Source of the DNA: Piscinibacter defluvii
GTDB lineage: Bacteria > Pseudomonadota > Gammaproteobacteria > Burkholderiales > Burkholderiaceae_C
Assembly (NCBI RefSeq): GCF_004011805.1
Contig: NZ_ML137196.1
Location: 799,401 to 863,400 of the forward strand
Length of the DNA stretch: 64,000 nucleotides
Direction of reading: 5' to 3'
Position 1 is the stretch's first letter; every line of letters begins with the position of its first letter. This document shows positions 1 to 10,711 of the stretch, one piece after another. The translations under genes were made by a program, and so were the position numbers. The notes beneath the pieces were generated by a model, which saw nothing but the letters and a program-made list of their open reading frames with translations, had not been told where the DNA came from and ran no database searches.

Positions 1-521
<521 letters not shown>

Positions 522-528
522 ACGATTC

Positions 529-2058
529 GTGCCGACCAGCCCGAAGGAGCAGCGCTCGCTCTTCGGCGAGATCCTCGACTGGATGCTCGCGCCGCTGCTG
601 CTGCTGTGGCCGATGAGCGTCGCGCTGACCTGGCTGGTGGCGCAGAACATCGCCCACAAGCCCTACGACCGCGAACTCGCGTCGATGGCGCGCGTGCTGG
701 CCAAGCAGGTGGCGGTGCGGCGCACCGACACCGGCGCGGCGGTGGCCGAATTCACCCTGCCGGCCCGGGCCGCCGAAGTGCTGCACACCGACGAGGACGA
801 CGTCTACTACCAGGTGCTGGGCCTGCGCGGCGAACTGCTCAGCGGCGACCGCCAGCTGCCGCTGCCGCTGGACGAGGAGCGCCCGCCGGTCGGCGACCTG
901 CGCTTCCGAGACGCGACGATGGACCGCGACGACGTGCGCGTCGCCTACGTCTGGGTGCAGCCCGCCGGCGCCGCCGACGGGGTGGCGCTGGTGCAGGTGG
1001 CCGAGACGCTGGGCAAGCGCTCGCGCCTGGCCACCGAGATCATCAAGGGCGTGATCCTGCCGCAGTTCGTCATCCTGCCGGTGGCGGTGCTGCTGGTGTG
1101 GTTCGCGCTGGCGCGCGGCATCGCGCCGCTCAACGAGCTGCAGCAGCGCATCCGCCGGCGCGACAGCAACGACCTGTCGCCGATCGACGAGCGCGAGGCG
1201 CCCGAGGAGGTCTCGCCGCTGGTTCGCGCGATCAACGACCTGCTGGCGCGGCTGGACCAGTCGATCGCCACGCAGAAGCACTTCCTCGCCGACGCGGCGC
1301 ACCAGCTGAAGACGCCGCTGGCCGGCCTGCGCACGCAGGCCGAGCTGGCGCAGCGCGAGATCGACGCCGGCCAGCGCGAACCGCTGGCGCTGAAGAAGTC
1401 GCTGCAGCAGATCGCTCACTCGAGCCAGAGCGCGGCGCACATGGTCAACCAGCTGCTGGCGATGGCACGTGCCGAGAACCAGGAGCAGCAGGCGCAGCGC
1501 CAGCCGGTCAACCTGGCCCGGCTGGCCACCGAGACGGTGCGCGACTTCGTGCCGCGCGCGATGGAGAAGCGCATCGACCTCGGCTACGAGGGGCCCGAGA
1601 CGGGCCGACAGGCCAGCCACGGGCCGCGCGCGCTGGTCAACGGCAACCCGCTGCTGCTGCGCGAGCTGATCCGCAACCTGGTCGACAACGCGCTGCAGTA
1701 CACGCCCGAGGGCGGTACGGTGACGGTGCGACTGATCGAGGATCCGTTCGGGCAGGTGGTGGTGCTGCAGGTCGAGGACTCCGGCCCCGGCATCCCGCCG
1801 GCCGAGCGCGACGCGGTGTTCCGGCCGTTCTACCGCACGCTGGGCACGAACGTGGACGGCAGCGGGCTGGGCCTGGCGATCGTCAGCGAGATCGCCACCC
1901 AGCACGGTGCGCAGATCCAGCTCGAGGACGCCAACCTGCGCCCGCGCCACGGCCTGTCGGACCACGCCGGCGCGCCGTTCGGCCCGGGCGCGCGCTTCAC
2001 GCTGCGCTTCCCGGCGCTGCCGCCGGCGGCGACTGGCCCGCTACCCGTGGCGCCGTAG
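529..2058 (+). CDS. tctE: TctE-type sensor histidine kinase
   Basis: Inner-membrane sensor kinase of 509 residues. Order of parts: membrane helix at about 16-41, a periplasmic 2CSK_N-type sensor segment, a second helix at about 172-196, a HAMP linker, a HisKA domain with phosphoacceptor His258 in DAAHQLKTP, and an ATPase domain with N box NLVDNALQYTPEGG and G boxes DSGPGIP and GSGLGLAI. GTG is the chosen start because it lies 7 bases after the regulator stop. The final 18 bases overlap the convergent dehydrogenase gene. Family members phosphorylate TctD in response to tricarboxylates; the actual ligand cannot be read from sequence. Confidence 0.9.
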   Translation: MPTSPKEQRSLFGEILDWMLAPLLLLWPMSVALTWLVAQNIAHKPYDRELASMARVLAKQVAVRRTDTGAAVAEFTLPARAAEVLHTDEDDVYYQVLGLRGELLSGDRQLPLPLDEERPPVGDLRFRDATMDRDDVRVAYVWVQPAGAADGVALVQVAETLGKRSRLATEIIKGVILPQFVILPVAVLLVWFALARGIAPLNELQQRIRRRDSNDLSPIDEREAPEEVSPLVRAINDLLARLDQSIATQKHFLADAAHQLKTPLAGLRTQAELAQREIDAGQREPLALKKSLQQIAHSSQSAAHMVNQLLAMARAENQEQQAQRQPVNLARLATETVRDFVPRAMEKRIDLGYEGPETGRQASHGPRALVNGNPLLLRELIRNLVDNALQYTPEGGTVTVRLIEDPFGQVVVLQVEDSGPGIPPAERDAVFRPFYRTLGTNVDGSGLGLAIVSEIATQHGAQIQLEDANLRPRHGLSDHAGAPFGPGARFTLRFPALPPAATGPLPVAP

Positions 2059-2913
2059 CCAGTCGTACAGGCTGGCGTCGTCCAGCGCAGCGCAGCCCTC
2101 GCGGCAGGCCCGTGCGAACAACCCAGCGGCCACGGCCCCGAGCGCCGGCTCGACGCCGGCGGCGCGCGCCATCGCCAGCGCCAACCGGCTGTCCTTGGCC
2201 AGCAGCGTGGTGTGGGCGCGCGGTGCCAGGTCGCCGGCCAGGGCGCGGCGCATGCGGTCCGAGCCGATCCAGCTCTGGCCCGAGGAGCGCTCGATCACTG
2301 CCAGCGCGGCCGCCGGGTCGAGCCCGACGCGGTCGGCCAGCGCCAGCGCCTCGGCGGCGCCGGCCAGGTTGATGGCCGCCAGCAGGTTGTTGACGAGCTT
2401 GGCGCGGGCGCCGTCGCCCGGCCGATCACCGAGCCGGAACACCTGGTTCGAGAGTGCCTCGATCACGCCGCGGGCGCGCTCGAAGGCCGACGGCGCACAC
2501 GCCACCATCAGGCTCATGGTGCCGTCCAGCGCGCGCTGCGGTCCGCCGGACATCGGCGCATCGATCGGCGCCAGCCCGCGTGCGGCCAGGCGCGCGGCGC
2601 AGCGCTCGACGTCGTCGGGCGCGATCGTCGGGCACAGCAGCACCGGCGCGCCGGCCGGCAACGCGACAGCAGCACCCTCGTCGTCGAACAGCACCGCCTC
2701 GGTCTGCGCCGCATCGACCACGGCGACGATCAGCGCCTGGCTGCATGCCGCGAGCGCGGCGGCACTCGGCAGCACCGCCAGGCCGGCGTCGCGTGCCAGC
2801 GCCTCGCGCGCCGGGTCGATGTCGCGCACCGCCACCTCGAAGCCGCAGGCCTGCAGCCGCCGGGCCATGCCCCAGCCCATGTTGCCGATGCCGGCGATGC
2901 CGATGCGCCGCAT
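2041..2913 (-). CDS. NAD(P)-dependent beta-hydroxyacid dehydrogenase (HIBADH family)
   Basis: Cytoplasmic oxidoreductase of 290 residues in the 3-hydroxyisobutyrate / tartronate-semialdehyde / 6-phosphogluconate dehydrogenase-like family. Visible signatures are the N-terminal Rossmann motif GIAGIGNMGWG, the substrate-binding segment DAPMSGGP at about 118-125, and the catalytic-lysine motif GARAKLVNNLL (Lys172, Asn176). Length is normal for the family. The substrate (hydroxyisobutyrate, tartronate semialdehyde or other) is undecided. Its ATG abuts an 8-bp inverted repeat that separates it from rodA upstream, and its 3' end overlaps tctE by 18 bases. Confidence 0.88.
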   Translation of the reverse strand: MRRIGIAGIGNMGWGMARRLQACGFEVAVRDIDPAREALARDAGLAVLPSAAALAACSQALIVAVVDAAQTEAVLFDDEGAAVALPAGAPVLLCPTIAPDDVERCAARLAARGLAPIDAPMSGGPQRALDGTMSLMVACAPSAFERARGVIEALSNQVFRLGDRPGDGARAKLVNNLLAAINLAGAAEALALADRVGLDPAAALAVIERSSGQSWIGSDRMRRALAGDLAPRAHTTLLAKDSRLALAMARAAGVEPALGAVAAGLFARACREGCAALDDASLYDWLRRHG

Positions 2914-2946
2914 CTCAGTGGCGCCCGGCCGCCCGAAGCCACTGAG
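2914..2946. repeat. Inverted repeat between rodA and the dehydrogenase start
   Basis: CTCAGTGG (2914-2921) and CCACTGAG (2939-2946) form a perfect 8-bp stem with a GC-rich 17-base loop. The base of the stem touches the ATG of the dehydrogenase on the minus strand. There is no T-run after it, so it is a poor intrinsic terminator. It could influence translation start or be part of a REP-like spacer; the remaining gap up to 2993 is rich in short G and C runs. Confidence 0.45.
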
Positions 2947-2993
2947 CGACCCCTCGGGGGGCCGCGAGCCAGGGCGAGCTTGGGGGTTTCACA

Positions 2994-4169
2994 TCAGGTC
3001 TGCACCAGGCGCCGGTGCCGCGCGATCGACATCAGGATGCCGAGCCCGAGCCCGAGCGTCACCATCGCCGTGCCGCCGTAGCTGATGAACGGCAGCGGCA
3101 CGCCCACCACGGGCAGGATGCCGCTGACCATGCCCATGTTGACGAAGATGTAGGTGAACAGGCTGAGCGTGATCGCCCCGGCCAGCAGCCGGGTGAAGAC
3201 CGTCGGCGCCTCGGCCGCGATCATCAGCCCGCGGAACAGCAGGAAGGTGAACAGCAGCAGCAGCACGCCGCCGCCGACCAGGCCGAACTCCTCGGCGAAG
3301 GCCGCGAACACGAAGTCGGTGGTGCGCTCGGGGATGAACTCCAGGTGCGTCTGAGTGCCCTTCATGAAACCCTTGCCCTCCACGCCGCCCGAGCCGATCG
3401 CGATCATGCCCTGGATGGTGTGGAAGCCCTTGCCCAGCGGGTCCTTGGTCGGGTCGAGCAGCGTGCAGACGCGGTGCTTCTGGTACTCGCGCAGCACCGG
3501 CCACTTGACATCGGGCTCGCAGATGCGATCGCCCGACAGCACCAGCGCGGTGATGGACAGCGCGCCGGCCAGCATCACCGGGATGATCAGCTTCCACGAC
3601 AGCCCGGCGAAGAAGATCACGAACAACCCCGCGGCAAACACCAGGATCGCGGTGCCCAGGTCGGGCTGCTTGGCGATCAGGCCGACCGGGATCGCGAGGA
3701 TGACGGTGGCGATCAGGAAGTCGGGCACACGCAGCTGCCCCTCGCGGCGCTGGAACCACCAGGCCAGCATCAGCGGCGTGGCGATCTTCAGCATCTCGCT
3801 GGGCTGGATGACGATGCCGACGTTGAGCCAGCGCGTCGCGCCCTTCTTCGTGATGCCGAACACGGCGGTGGCGATCAGCAGCGCCACGCCGATCGTGTAG
3901 AGCGGCAGGGCCAGCGCCATCAGCTTCTGAGGCGGCACCTGCGCGACGAGGAACAGGATGGCCAGCGCGATCAGCATGTTGCGGCCGTGGTCGACGAAGC
4001 GCGCGCCGTGATCGAAGCCGGCCGAGTACATCGTCACCAGCCCGACCCCGGCCAGCAGCAGGATCAGCAGCAGCAGCGGCGCGTCGAAGCCGCTGAACAC
4101 CGGCAGGATGCGCTGCAGCAGCGAGGGCTTCTCGAACGCGACGCCGATGCCGGCCGGCCGGGTGTTCAC
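2994..4169 (-). CDS. rodA: RodA peptidoglycan glycosyltransferase (SEDS)
   Basis: Polytopic inner-membrane SEDS glycosyltransferase that polymerises lipid II during rod elongation with its partner PBP2. The 391-residue product has many hydrophobic helices, an early MYSAGFDHGARF segment, the QPDLGTAILV signature and a C-terminal PFISYGGTAMV motif typical of RodA/FtsW. The GTG start is chosen because it overlaps the upstream mrdA stop as GTGA and gives a family-typical length. Last gene of the mreBCD-mrdA-rodA operon. Confidence 0.96.
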   Translation of the reverse strand: MNTRPAGIGVAFEKPSLLQRILPVFSGFDAPLLLLILLLAGVGLVTMYSAGFDHGARFVDHGRNMLIALAILFLVAQVPPQKLMALALPLYTIGVALLIATAVFGITKKGATRWLNVGIVIQPSEMLKIATPLMLAWWFQRREGQLRVPDFLIATVILAIPVGLIAKQPDLGTAILVFAAGLFVIFFAGLSWKLIIPVMLAGALSITALVLSGDRICEPDVKWPVLREYQKHRVCTLLDPTKDPLGKGFHTIQGMIAIGSGGVEGKGFMKGTQTHLEFIPERTTDFVFAAFAEEFGLVGGGVLLLLFTFLLFRGLMIAAEAPTVFTRLLAGAITLSLFTYIFVNMGMVSGILPVVGVPLPFISYGGTAMVTLGLGLGILMSIARHRRLVQT

Positions 4170-6163
4170 TTCGCGCCCTCCTGCTGGGCCAGACGGGCGC
4201 CGGTCGACAGGTCGATGGTCGCCGCGCCGGGCAGCAGCACCTCGGCAGCCGGACGCGGCTTGCCCACCGGCGTGGTGGACTTGCCCTCGCGTGTCAGCGC
4301 CAGGTCCTCCTCGCTGGGCACGCTGCCGTTGAACAGGTAGTCGAACACGCGCCGGCTGATCGGCGCGGCCGCCTCGGAGCCGAAGCCCGCGTTCTCGACG
4401 ATGATGGCCAGCGCCACCGTCGGCGCCTCCACCGGTCCGAAGGCCATGTAGAGCGAGTGGTCGCGCTGGTGCTCCTCGAGCTTGGCGGCGTTGTACTTCT
4501 CGTTCTGCCGGATGCCGACCGCCTGCGCGGTGCCGGTCTTGCCGCCGGTCTTGTAGTTCGCGCCGAGGTACGAGCGCACCGAGGTGCCCTCCTGCGTGAC
4601 GCCGTGCAGCGCGCGGTTGATCAGCTCCACGTGTTCGGGCTTGAACGGCAGCGGCTCCAGCGCGTCGCTGGCCATGCGCCGGCGCTCGCGCGTCACCACG
4701 TCCTCGATCTCGCGCACCAGGCGCGGCTTGTAGCGCTGCCCGCCGGACACCAGCGTGGCCGTCGCGGCGGCCATCTGCAGCATCGTGAAGTTGTTGTAGC
4801 CCTGGCCGATGCCCAGCGAGATGGTCTCGCCGGCGTACCACTTCTGCAGCTCCGGCTTCTTGTAGGCGCGGCGCTTCCACTCGGTGGAGGGCAGCAGCCC
4901 GGTGACCTCGCCCTCCACGTCGATGCCGGTCTTGCGGCCGAAGCCGAAGGGCTCGAGCTGCTCGTGCATCAGGTCCACGCCCATCTCGTTGGCCAGCGAG
5001 TAGTAGTAGACGTTGCTCGACTTGACGATGCTGCGCACCATGTCGACCGGCCCGAGCCCGTGGTCGCCGTGGCTGCGGAAGGTGTGGTTGCCGAACACGA
5101 AGCTGCCGTTGTCCTGGATGACGACGCTCGGGCCGCGCTTGCCGGTGTTCAGCGCGGCCATCGCCATGAAGGGCTTGAAGGTCGAGCCCGGCGGGTAGGT
5201 GCCGCGCAGCGCGCGGTTCAGCAGCGGCTTGTCGATCGACTCGTTGAGTTCCTTCCAGGAGTCCGAGTCGATGCCGTCGACGAACAGGTTCGGGTCGAAG
5301 GTCGGCTTGCTGACGAAGGCCAGCACCTCGCCGTTGCGCGGGTCCAGCGCCACCAGCGCCCCGCGCCGGTCGCCGAACATCTGCTCGACCAGCGCCTGCA
5401 GCCGGATGTCCACCGACAGGATCACCATGTTGCCGGGCGTGGCCGGGTTGCTCTTCAGGCGCCGCACCGGGCGCCCGCCGGCGCTGGTCTCGACCTCCTC
5501 GAAGCCGGTGGTGCCGTGCAGCTCGGCCTCGTAGCTCTGCTCGATGCCGAGCTTGCCGATGTACTCGGTGCCGCGGTAGTTGGCCGCCTCCTCCGACTCG
5601 TCGATCTTCTCCTTCTCGGCCTGGTTGATGCGCCCGATGTAGCCGAGCAGGTGGCTGCCGGTCTCGCCCAGCGGGTAGTTGCGGAACAGCCGCGCCTTGA
5701 TCTCCACGCCCGGAAAGCGGAAGCGCTGCGCGGTGAACCGCGCCACCTCCTCGTCGGTGAGCTTGGTGCGGATCGGCAGCGACTCGATGCTCTTGCTCTC
5801 CTCCAGCAGACGCCTGAAGCGCTTGCGGTCGCGCGTCTGGATGTCGACGATCTCGGCCAGACGGTCGATCAGCGGCTCGAGCTCGCCGGCCTTGGCCGGC
5901 GTGATCTCCAGCGTGTAGGCGGAGTAGTTGTTGGCCAGGATGACGCCGTTGCGGTCGACGATCAGCCCGCGGTTGGGCACGATCGGCACCACGGCGATGC
6001 GGTTGTTCTCGGCCTGGGTCGAGAGCTCGTCGTGCTTGTAGATCTGCAGGTGCACGAGCCGCGCGGCGAGCAGCCCGAAGGCGAAGAGCACGAACAGCGC
6101 CGCAGCGACCAGCCGCGTGTTGAAACGCGACAGTTCCTGCTCGACGTTCCGGATCTCGGTCAT
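4166..6163 (-). CDS. mrdA: Penicillin-binding protein 2 (elongasome transpeptidase)
   Basis: Monofunctional class B PBP of 665 residues that cross-links side-wall peptidoglycan with RodA. An N-terminal membrane anchor (LVAAALFVLFAFGLLAARL) is followed by a dimerisation/pedestal region and the transpeptidase domain. Its motifs are Ser327-x-x-Lys330 in PGSTFKP, SSN in KSSNVYYYS, and Lys542-Thr-Gly in GGKTGTAQ. The start MTEIRNVEQ places the anchor at the N terminus; longer in-frame starts add low-complexity residues. It is GTGA-coupled to rodA and separated from mreD by a 109-base spacer with three hairpins. Confidence 0.96.
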   Translation of the reverse strand: MTEIRNVEQELSRFNTRLVAAALFVLFAFGLLAARLVHLQIYKHDELSTQAENNRIAVVPIVPNRGLIVDRNGVILANNYSAYTLEITPAKAGELEPLIDRLAEIVDIQTRDRKRFRRLLEESKSIESLPIRTKLTDEEVARFTAQRFRFPGVEIKARLFRNYPLGETGSHLLGYIGRINQAEKEKIDESEEAANYRGTEYIGKLGIEQSYEAELHGTTGFEEVETSAGGRPVRRLKSNPATPGNMVILSVDIRLQALVEQMFGDRRGALVALDPRNGEVLAFVSKPTFDPNLFVDGIDSDSWKELNESIDKPLLNRALRGTYPPGSTFKPFMAMAALNTGKRGPSVVIQDNGSFVFGNHTFRSHGDHGLGPVDMVRSIVKSSNVYYYSLANEMGVDLMHEQLEPFGFGRKTGIDVEGEVTGLLPSTEWKRRAYKKPELQKWYAGETISLGIGQGYNNFTMLQMAAATATLVSGGQRYKPRLVREIEDVVTRERRRMASDALEPLPFKPEHVELINRALHGVTQEGTSVRSYLGANYKTGGKTGTAQAVGIRQNEKYNAAKLEEHQRDHSLYMAFGPVEAPTVALAIIVENAGFGSEAAAPISRRVFDYLFNGSVPSEEDLALTREGKSTTPVGKPRPAAEVLLPGAATIDLSTGARLAQQEGAK

Positions 6164-6176
6164 GACGACCCCTCGC

Positions 6177-6233
6177 CCGACGGGTACGTCGGTCGATCCC
6201 CCGCGGGGATGCGGGCCGGCTTGGGAGCGGCCC
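6177..6233. repeat. Three consecutive stem-loops in the mreD-mrdA spacer
   Basis: The spacer contains CCGACG-GGTA-CGTCGG (6177-6192), the palindrome CCCCGCGGGG (6199-6208) and GGGCCG-N9-CGGCCC (6213-6233). They lie in the operon transcript just upstream of the PBP2 start. They may be a REP-like element, an RNA-processing or stability site, or a translation control structure; none has a T-run expected of a terminator. Confidence 0.5.
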
Positions 6234-6272
6234 GGCGCTCGGCCCGTAGAGCCTCGGTGGCGACCCGAACCT

Positions 6273-6791
6273 TCATAGAGGTCTATTCTCGTCCGGGTCC
6301 GGCGGCCGGCGCTGCGGGGCGAGCAGCAGCCAGGTGGCAATCGGCCACAGCAGCGCCTCGATCACCGGGGCCACCAGCATGTTCCAGCCCGGGAACATGC
6401 CACCGGCCAGCATGCGCACCACCAGCGACACCAGGTGCGCGGCGAAGAACAGCGGCAGGATCTGCACGGCCTGCGAGGGCACCGTGAACCACAGCAGCCG
6501 GCGGTGGATGGTGATCGCGAAGAAGCTCAGCAGCGTGTAGGCGAGCGCGTGCTGGCCGAGCACGGCGCCGTCGTGCACGTCCATCATCAGCCCGAACAGG
6601 AAGGCCGCGCCAACGCCGACCCGACGCGCCTGGTGCACGTTCCAGAACACCAGCACCACGGCCAGGAAGTCCGGCATCGCCGGCACCCGGCCCAGCGGCA
6701 CCAGGTTGAGCAGGAAGGCCAGCAGCAGCGTGAACCAGACGAACAGCGGGTTCGCCGGCAGCAGCAGGGCGTCGCCACGGGGAAGGATCAC
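6273..6791 (-). CDS. mreD: Rod-shape determining protein MreD
   Basis: Small polytopic membrane protein of 172 residues, the usual MreD length. It links the MreB/MreC complex to the inner-membrane wall-synthesis machinery. The sequence is mostly hydrophobic helices (for example LFVWFTLLLAFLLNLVPL, then FLAVVLVFWNVHQ). The start overlaps the mreC stop by 4 bases, consistent with translational coupling. Identity rests on operon position and hydrophobic profile as well as sequence. Confidence 0.93.
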   Translation of the reverse strand: MILPRGDALLLPANPLFVWFTLLLAFLLNLVPLGRVPAMPDFLAVVLVFWNVHQARRVGVGAAFLFGLMMDVHDGAVLGQHALAYTLLSFFAITIHRRLLWFTVPSQAVQILPLFFAAHLVSLVVRMLAGGMFPGWNMLVAPVIEALLWPIATWLLLAPQRRPPDPDENRPL

Positions 6792-7699
6792 TTGCGCCCT
6801 CCCCGCCGCGGCGGCACCGGCGTCTCCTCGACCGGCGCGGGCGGGCGCGGCATCTGCAGGCCCATCGGCTCGAGCACCAGCACGTGGCGCACCGCGTCGG
6901 AGGCGGCCACCGGCTCGAGCAGGATGCGGGCGAAGCCGGAGTCGACCTTGCGGTCGACCAGCGTCACCCGGGCCACCGGCAGCCCCGGCGGGTAGACGCC
7001 GTCGACACCGGAGGTGGTGAGCAGGTCGCCGACCTGCACGTCGGCGTTGCCGGCCATGAAGCGCAGCTCCATGCCGGTGCGTGCGCCGAAGGCCGCGCCG
7101 CGCAGCAGGTTGCGGCTGTTCAGCACCGGGATGGCCGCGTCCTTGTCGGTCAGCAGCGTCACCTCGGAGAACAGCGGGTAGACCCGCGTCACCTGGCCAA
7201 GCACCCCGGCCTCGTTGATCACCGGGGCGGCCTGCGCCACGCCATGGGTCGCGCCGCGGTCGATGATCACCTTGCGCGAGAACGGGTCGGGTGCGTCGTA
7301 CAGCACCTCGGCGGCGAGTGACTTGACGGTCAGTGCCGGGCGCAGCTCCAGCAGTGCACGCAGCCGGCCGTTCTCGGCCTGCAGCTGTTCCACGCGCAGC
7401 GCCCGCTCCGACTGGCGTGCCAGGTCGAGCCGGGCCTGCTCCTCGCTGGCCAGCGCCTGGCGCAGGCCGAGCAGGTAGGTGCCGCCGCCGCGCACCATCT
7501 CCACCGGCACCAGCAACGCCCGCTCGACCGGGTGCAGCACGGTCGCGAGGCCGGCGCGCAGCGGCACGGTGAGCTTGAAGCGCGTGTCGGCCACCATCAG
7601 GAACAGCGCCAGCGCCGCGAAGAAGGTCAGCTTCGTCAGTGCCGAGGGGCCCTGGCGGAAGAAGGGCGGCGGCGTCCGGTCGAGGGTGCCGAGCGGCAT
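6788..7699 (-). CDS. mreC: Rod-shape determining protein MreC
   Basis: Membrane-anchored periplasmic scaffold of the elongasome, 303 residues. It has one N-terminal membrane segment (TKLTFFAALALFLMVAD), a coiled-coil stretch (about 80-120, EEQARLDLARQSERALRVEQLQ) and a beta-rich MreC core containing DRGATHGVAQAAPVINEAGVLG and LLTDKDAAIPV. The C-terminal tail is proline- and arginine-rich. It lies 21 bases after mreB and overlaps mreD by 4 bases. Confidence 0.95.
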   Translation of the reverse strand: MPLGTLDRTPPPFFRQGPSALTKLTFFAALALFLMVADTRFKLTVPLRAGLATVLHPVERALLVPVEMVRGGGTYLLGLRQALASEEQARLDLARQSERALRVEQLQAENGRLRALLELRPALTVKSLAAEVLYDAPDPFSRKVIIDRGATHGVAQAAPVINEAGVLGQVTRVYPLFSEVTLLTDKDAAIPVLNSRNLLRGAAFGARTGMELRFMAGNADVQVGDLLTTSGVDGVYPPGLPVARVTLVDRKVDSGFARILLEPVAASDAVRHVLVLEPMGLQMPRPPAPVEETPVPPRRGGRK

Positions 7700-7720
7700 G
7701 GCCTCAGGCCCCGGACCCGG

Positions 7721-8851
<1,131 letters not shown>

Positions 8852-8911
8852 TCATTGACCTCGAACAGGGCCGCTTTCACCCTGTTTCCGAGCCCTCCCG
8901 AGTCACCCTCC

Positions 8912-9211
8912 ATGGCCCTGACACCGCAGGACGTCAGCCGCATCGCCCACCTCGCCCGGCTGGAGCTCACGCCCGCCGAGCAGGCGGCGCTGCTGGCGCA
9001 ACTCAACGGCTTCTTCTCGATCGTCGAGCAGATGAGCGCGGTCGACACCGGCGGCGTCGAGCCGCTGTACACGCCGCTGTCGGCGCTGCAGCAGGTCGCG
9101 CTGCGGCTGCGCGAGGATGCGGTCACCGAGGCCGACCGGCGCGAGGCCAACCAGCGCAGCGCCCCGGCCGTCGAGGACGGGCTGTTCCTCGTGCCGAAGG
9201 TGATCGAATGA
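8912..9211 (+). CDS. gatC: Asp/Glu-tRNA amidotransferase subunit C
   Basis: Small subunit of the GatCAB amidotransferase that converts misacylated Asp-tRNA(Asn)/Glu-tRNA(Gln) to the amide forms. The 99-residue product begins [20 protein letters not shown], the conserved GatC N terminus, so the ATG at 8912 is preferred over upstream frame extensions. It contains the linker VEPLYTPL. Its stop overlaps gatA as ATGA. Confidence 0.96.
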   Translation: MALTPQDVSRIAHLARLELTPAEQAALLAQLNGFFSIVEQMSAVDTGGVEPLYTPLSALQQVALRLREDAVTEADRREANQRSAPAVEDGLFLVPKVIE

Positions 9212-10698
9212 GTGCGGCCCTGCACGAGCGCGGCGTGGCCGAACTCGGTGCCGCGCTGGCCGCGCGCGAGGTCTCCGGCGTCGAGCTGGCGACGCACTTC
9301 CTTGCCCGCCTCGAAGCACACCGCGGCCTCGGCGCCGTGCTCGCCAGCGACCCCGAGGCCGCGCTCGCGCAGGCCCGCGCCGCCGACGCGCGGCGCGCCC
9401 GCGGCGAGACCGGCGCGCTGCTGGGCGTGCCGATCGCGCACAAGGACATCTTCGTCACCGAGGGCCTGCCCACCAGCGCCGGCTCGAGGATGCTCGAGGG
9501 CTACCGCAGTCCGTTCGACGCCACCGTCGTGCAGCGCCTGGCCGAGGCCGGCACGGTGACGCTGGCCAAGCTGAACTGCGACGAGTTCGCGATGGGCTCG
9601 TCCAACGAGAACTCGGCCTGGGGCGCGGTGCGCAACCCCTGGGACACGAGCCGCGTGCCCGGCGGCTCCTCGGGCGGCTCGGCGGCCGCAGTGGCGGCGC
9701 GCCTGGTGCCCGCGGCCACCGGCACCGACACCGGCGGCTCGATCCGCCAGCCGGCCAGCTTTTCCGGCATCACCGGCATCAAGCCGACCTACGGTACCTG
9801 CTCGCGCTACGGCATGGTGGCCTTCGCCTCCAGCCTCGACCAGGCCGGCCCGATGGCCCGCTCGGCGGCCGACTGCGCGCTGCTGCTGTCGGCGATGAGC
9901 GGCTTCGACCCGCGCGACGCCACCAGCGCCGAGCGCCCGGCGCAGGACTTCCACGCGCAGATGCTCGCGCCGCGCCCGGGTGCGGGTGCGGTGCGCCCGC
10001 TCGAAGGCCTGCGCATCGGGCTGCCGAGCGAGTTCTTCCCCGCCGCGCTGGCGGCCGACGTGGACGGCGCGGTGCGCGCGGCGCTGGCCGAACTCGAGAA
10101 GCTCGGCGCCACGCTGGTGGACGTGAGCCTGCCGCGCACCGAGCTCTCGATCCCGGTCTACTACATCATCGCGCCGGCCGAGGCCAGCTCGAACCTGTCG
10201 CGCTTCGACGGGGTGCGCTACGGCCACCGCGCGGCGCAGTACAAGGACCTGCTGGACATGTACAAGAAGAGCCGCAGCGAAGGCTTCGGCCCGGAGGTCA
10301 AGCGCCGCATCATGATCGGCACCTACGTGCTGAGCCACGGCTACTACGACGCCTACTACCTGCAGGCGCAGAAGCTACGCCGCATGATCGCGGACGACTT
10401 CCAGCGCTGCTTCACGCAGTGCGACCTGATCGCCGGCCCGGTGGCGCCGTCGGTGGCCTGGAAGCTCGGCGCGCAGGAGAACGACCCGGTCGCCGCGTAC
10501 CTCGCCGACATCTTCACCCTGCCCGCCAGCCTGGCCGGCCTGCCCGGCATGAGCGTGCCGGCGGGATTCGGCGAAGCGGGCATGCCGGTGGGCCTGCAGC
10601 TGATCGGCAACTATTTCCAGGAGGGGACGCTGCTGCATGCGGCGCACGCCTTCCAGCAGGCCACCGACTGGCACCGCCGCGTGCCCGCCGGCTACTGA
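9208..10698 (+). CDS. gatA: Asp/Glu-tRNA amidotransferase subunit A
   Basis: Amidase subunit of 496 residues that hydrolyses glutamine and passes ammonia to GatB. The amidase-signature catalytic triad is visible at canonical positions: Lys79 (PIAHKD), Ser154 (PGGSSGGS) and Ser178 ([11 protein letters not shown]). It overlaps gatC by 4 bases and precedes gatB by 13 bases. Confidence 0.98.
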   Translation: MSAALHERGVAELGAALAAREVSGVELATHFLARLEAHRGLGAVLASDPEAALAQARAADARRARGETGALLGVPIAHKDIFVTEGLPTSAGSRMLEGYRSPFDATVVQRLAEAGTVTLAKLNCDEFAMGSSNENSAWGAVRNPWDTSRVPGGSSGGSAAAVAARLVPAATGTDTGGSIRQPASFSGITGIKPTYGTCSRYGMVAFASSLDQAGPMARSAADCALLLSAMSGFDPRDATSAERPAQDFHAQMLAPRPGAGAVRPLEGLRIGLPSEFFPAALAADVDGAVRAALAELEKLGATLVDVSLPRTELSIPVYYIIAPAEASSNLSRFDGVRYGHRAAQYKDLLDMYKKSRSEGFGPEVKRRIMIGTYVLSHGYYDAYYLQAQKLRRMIADDFQRCFTQCDLIAGPVAPSVAWKLGAQENDPVAAYLADIFTLPASLAGLPGMSVPAGFGEAGMPVGLQLIGNYFQEGTLLHAAHAFQQATDWHRRVPAGY

Positions 10699-10711
10699 TT
10701 GCCTCAGCACC

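Noticed and set aside
2914..2946. Inverted repeat considered as the rodA terminator
   Set aside because: No T-run follows the stem on the minus strand and the stem abuts the next start codon.
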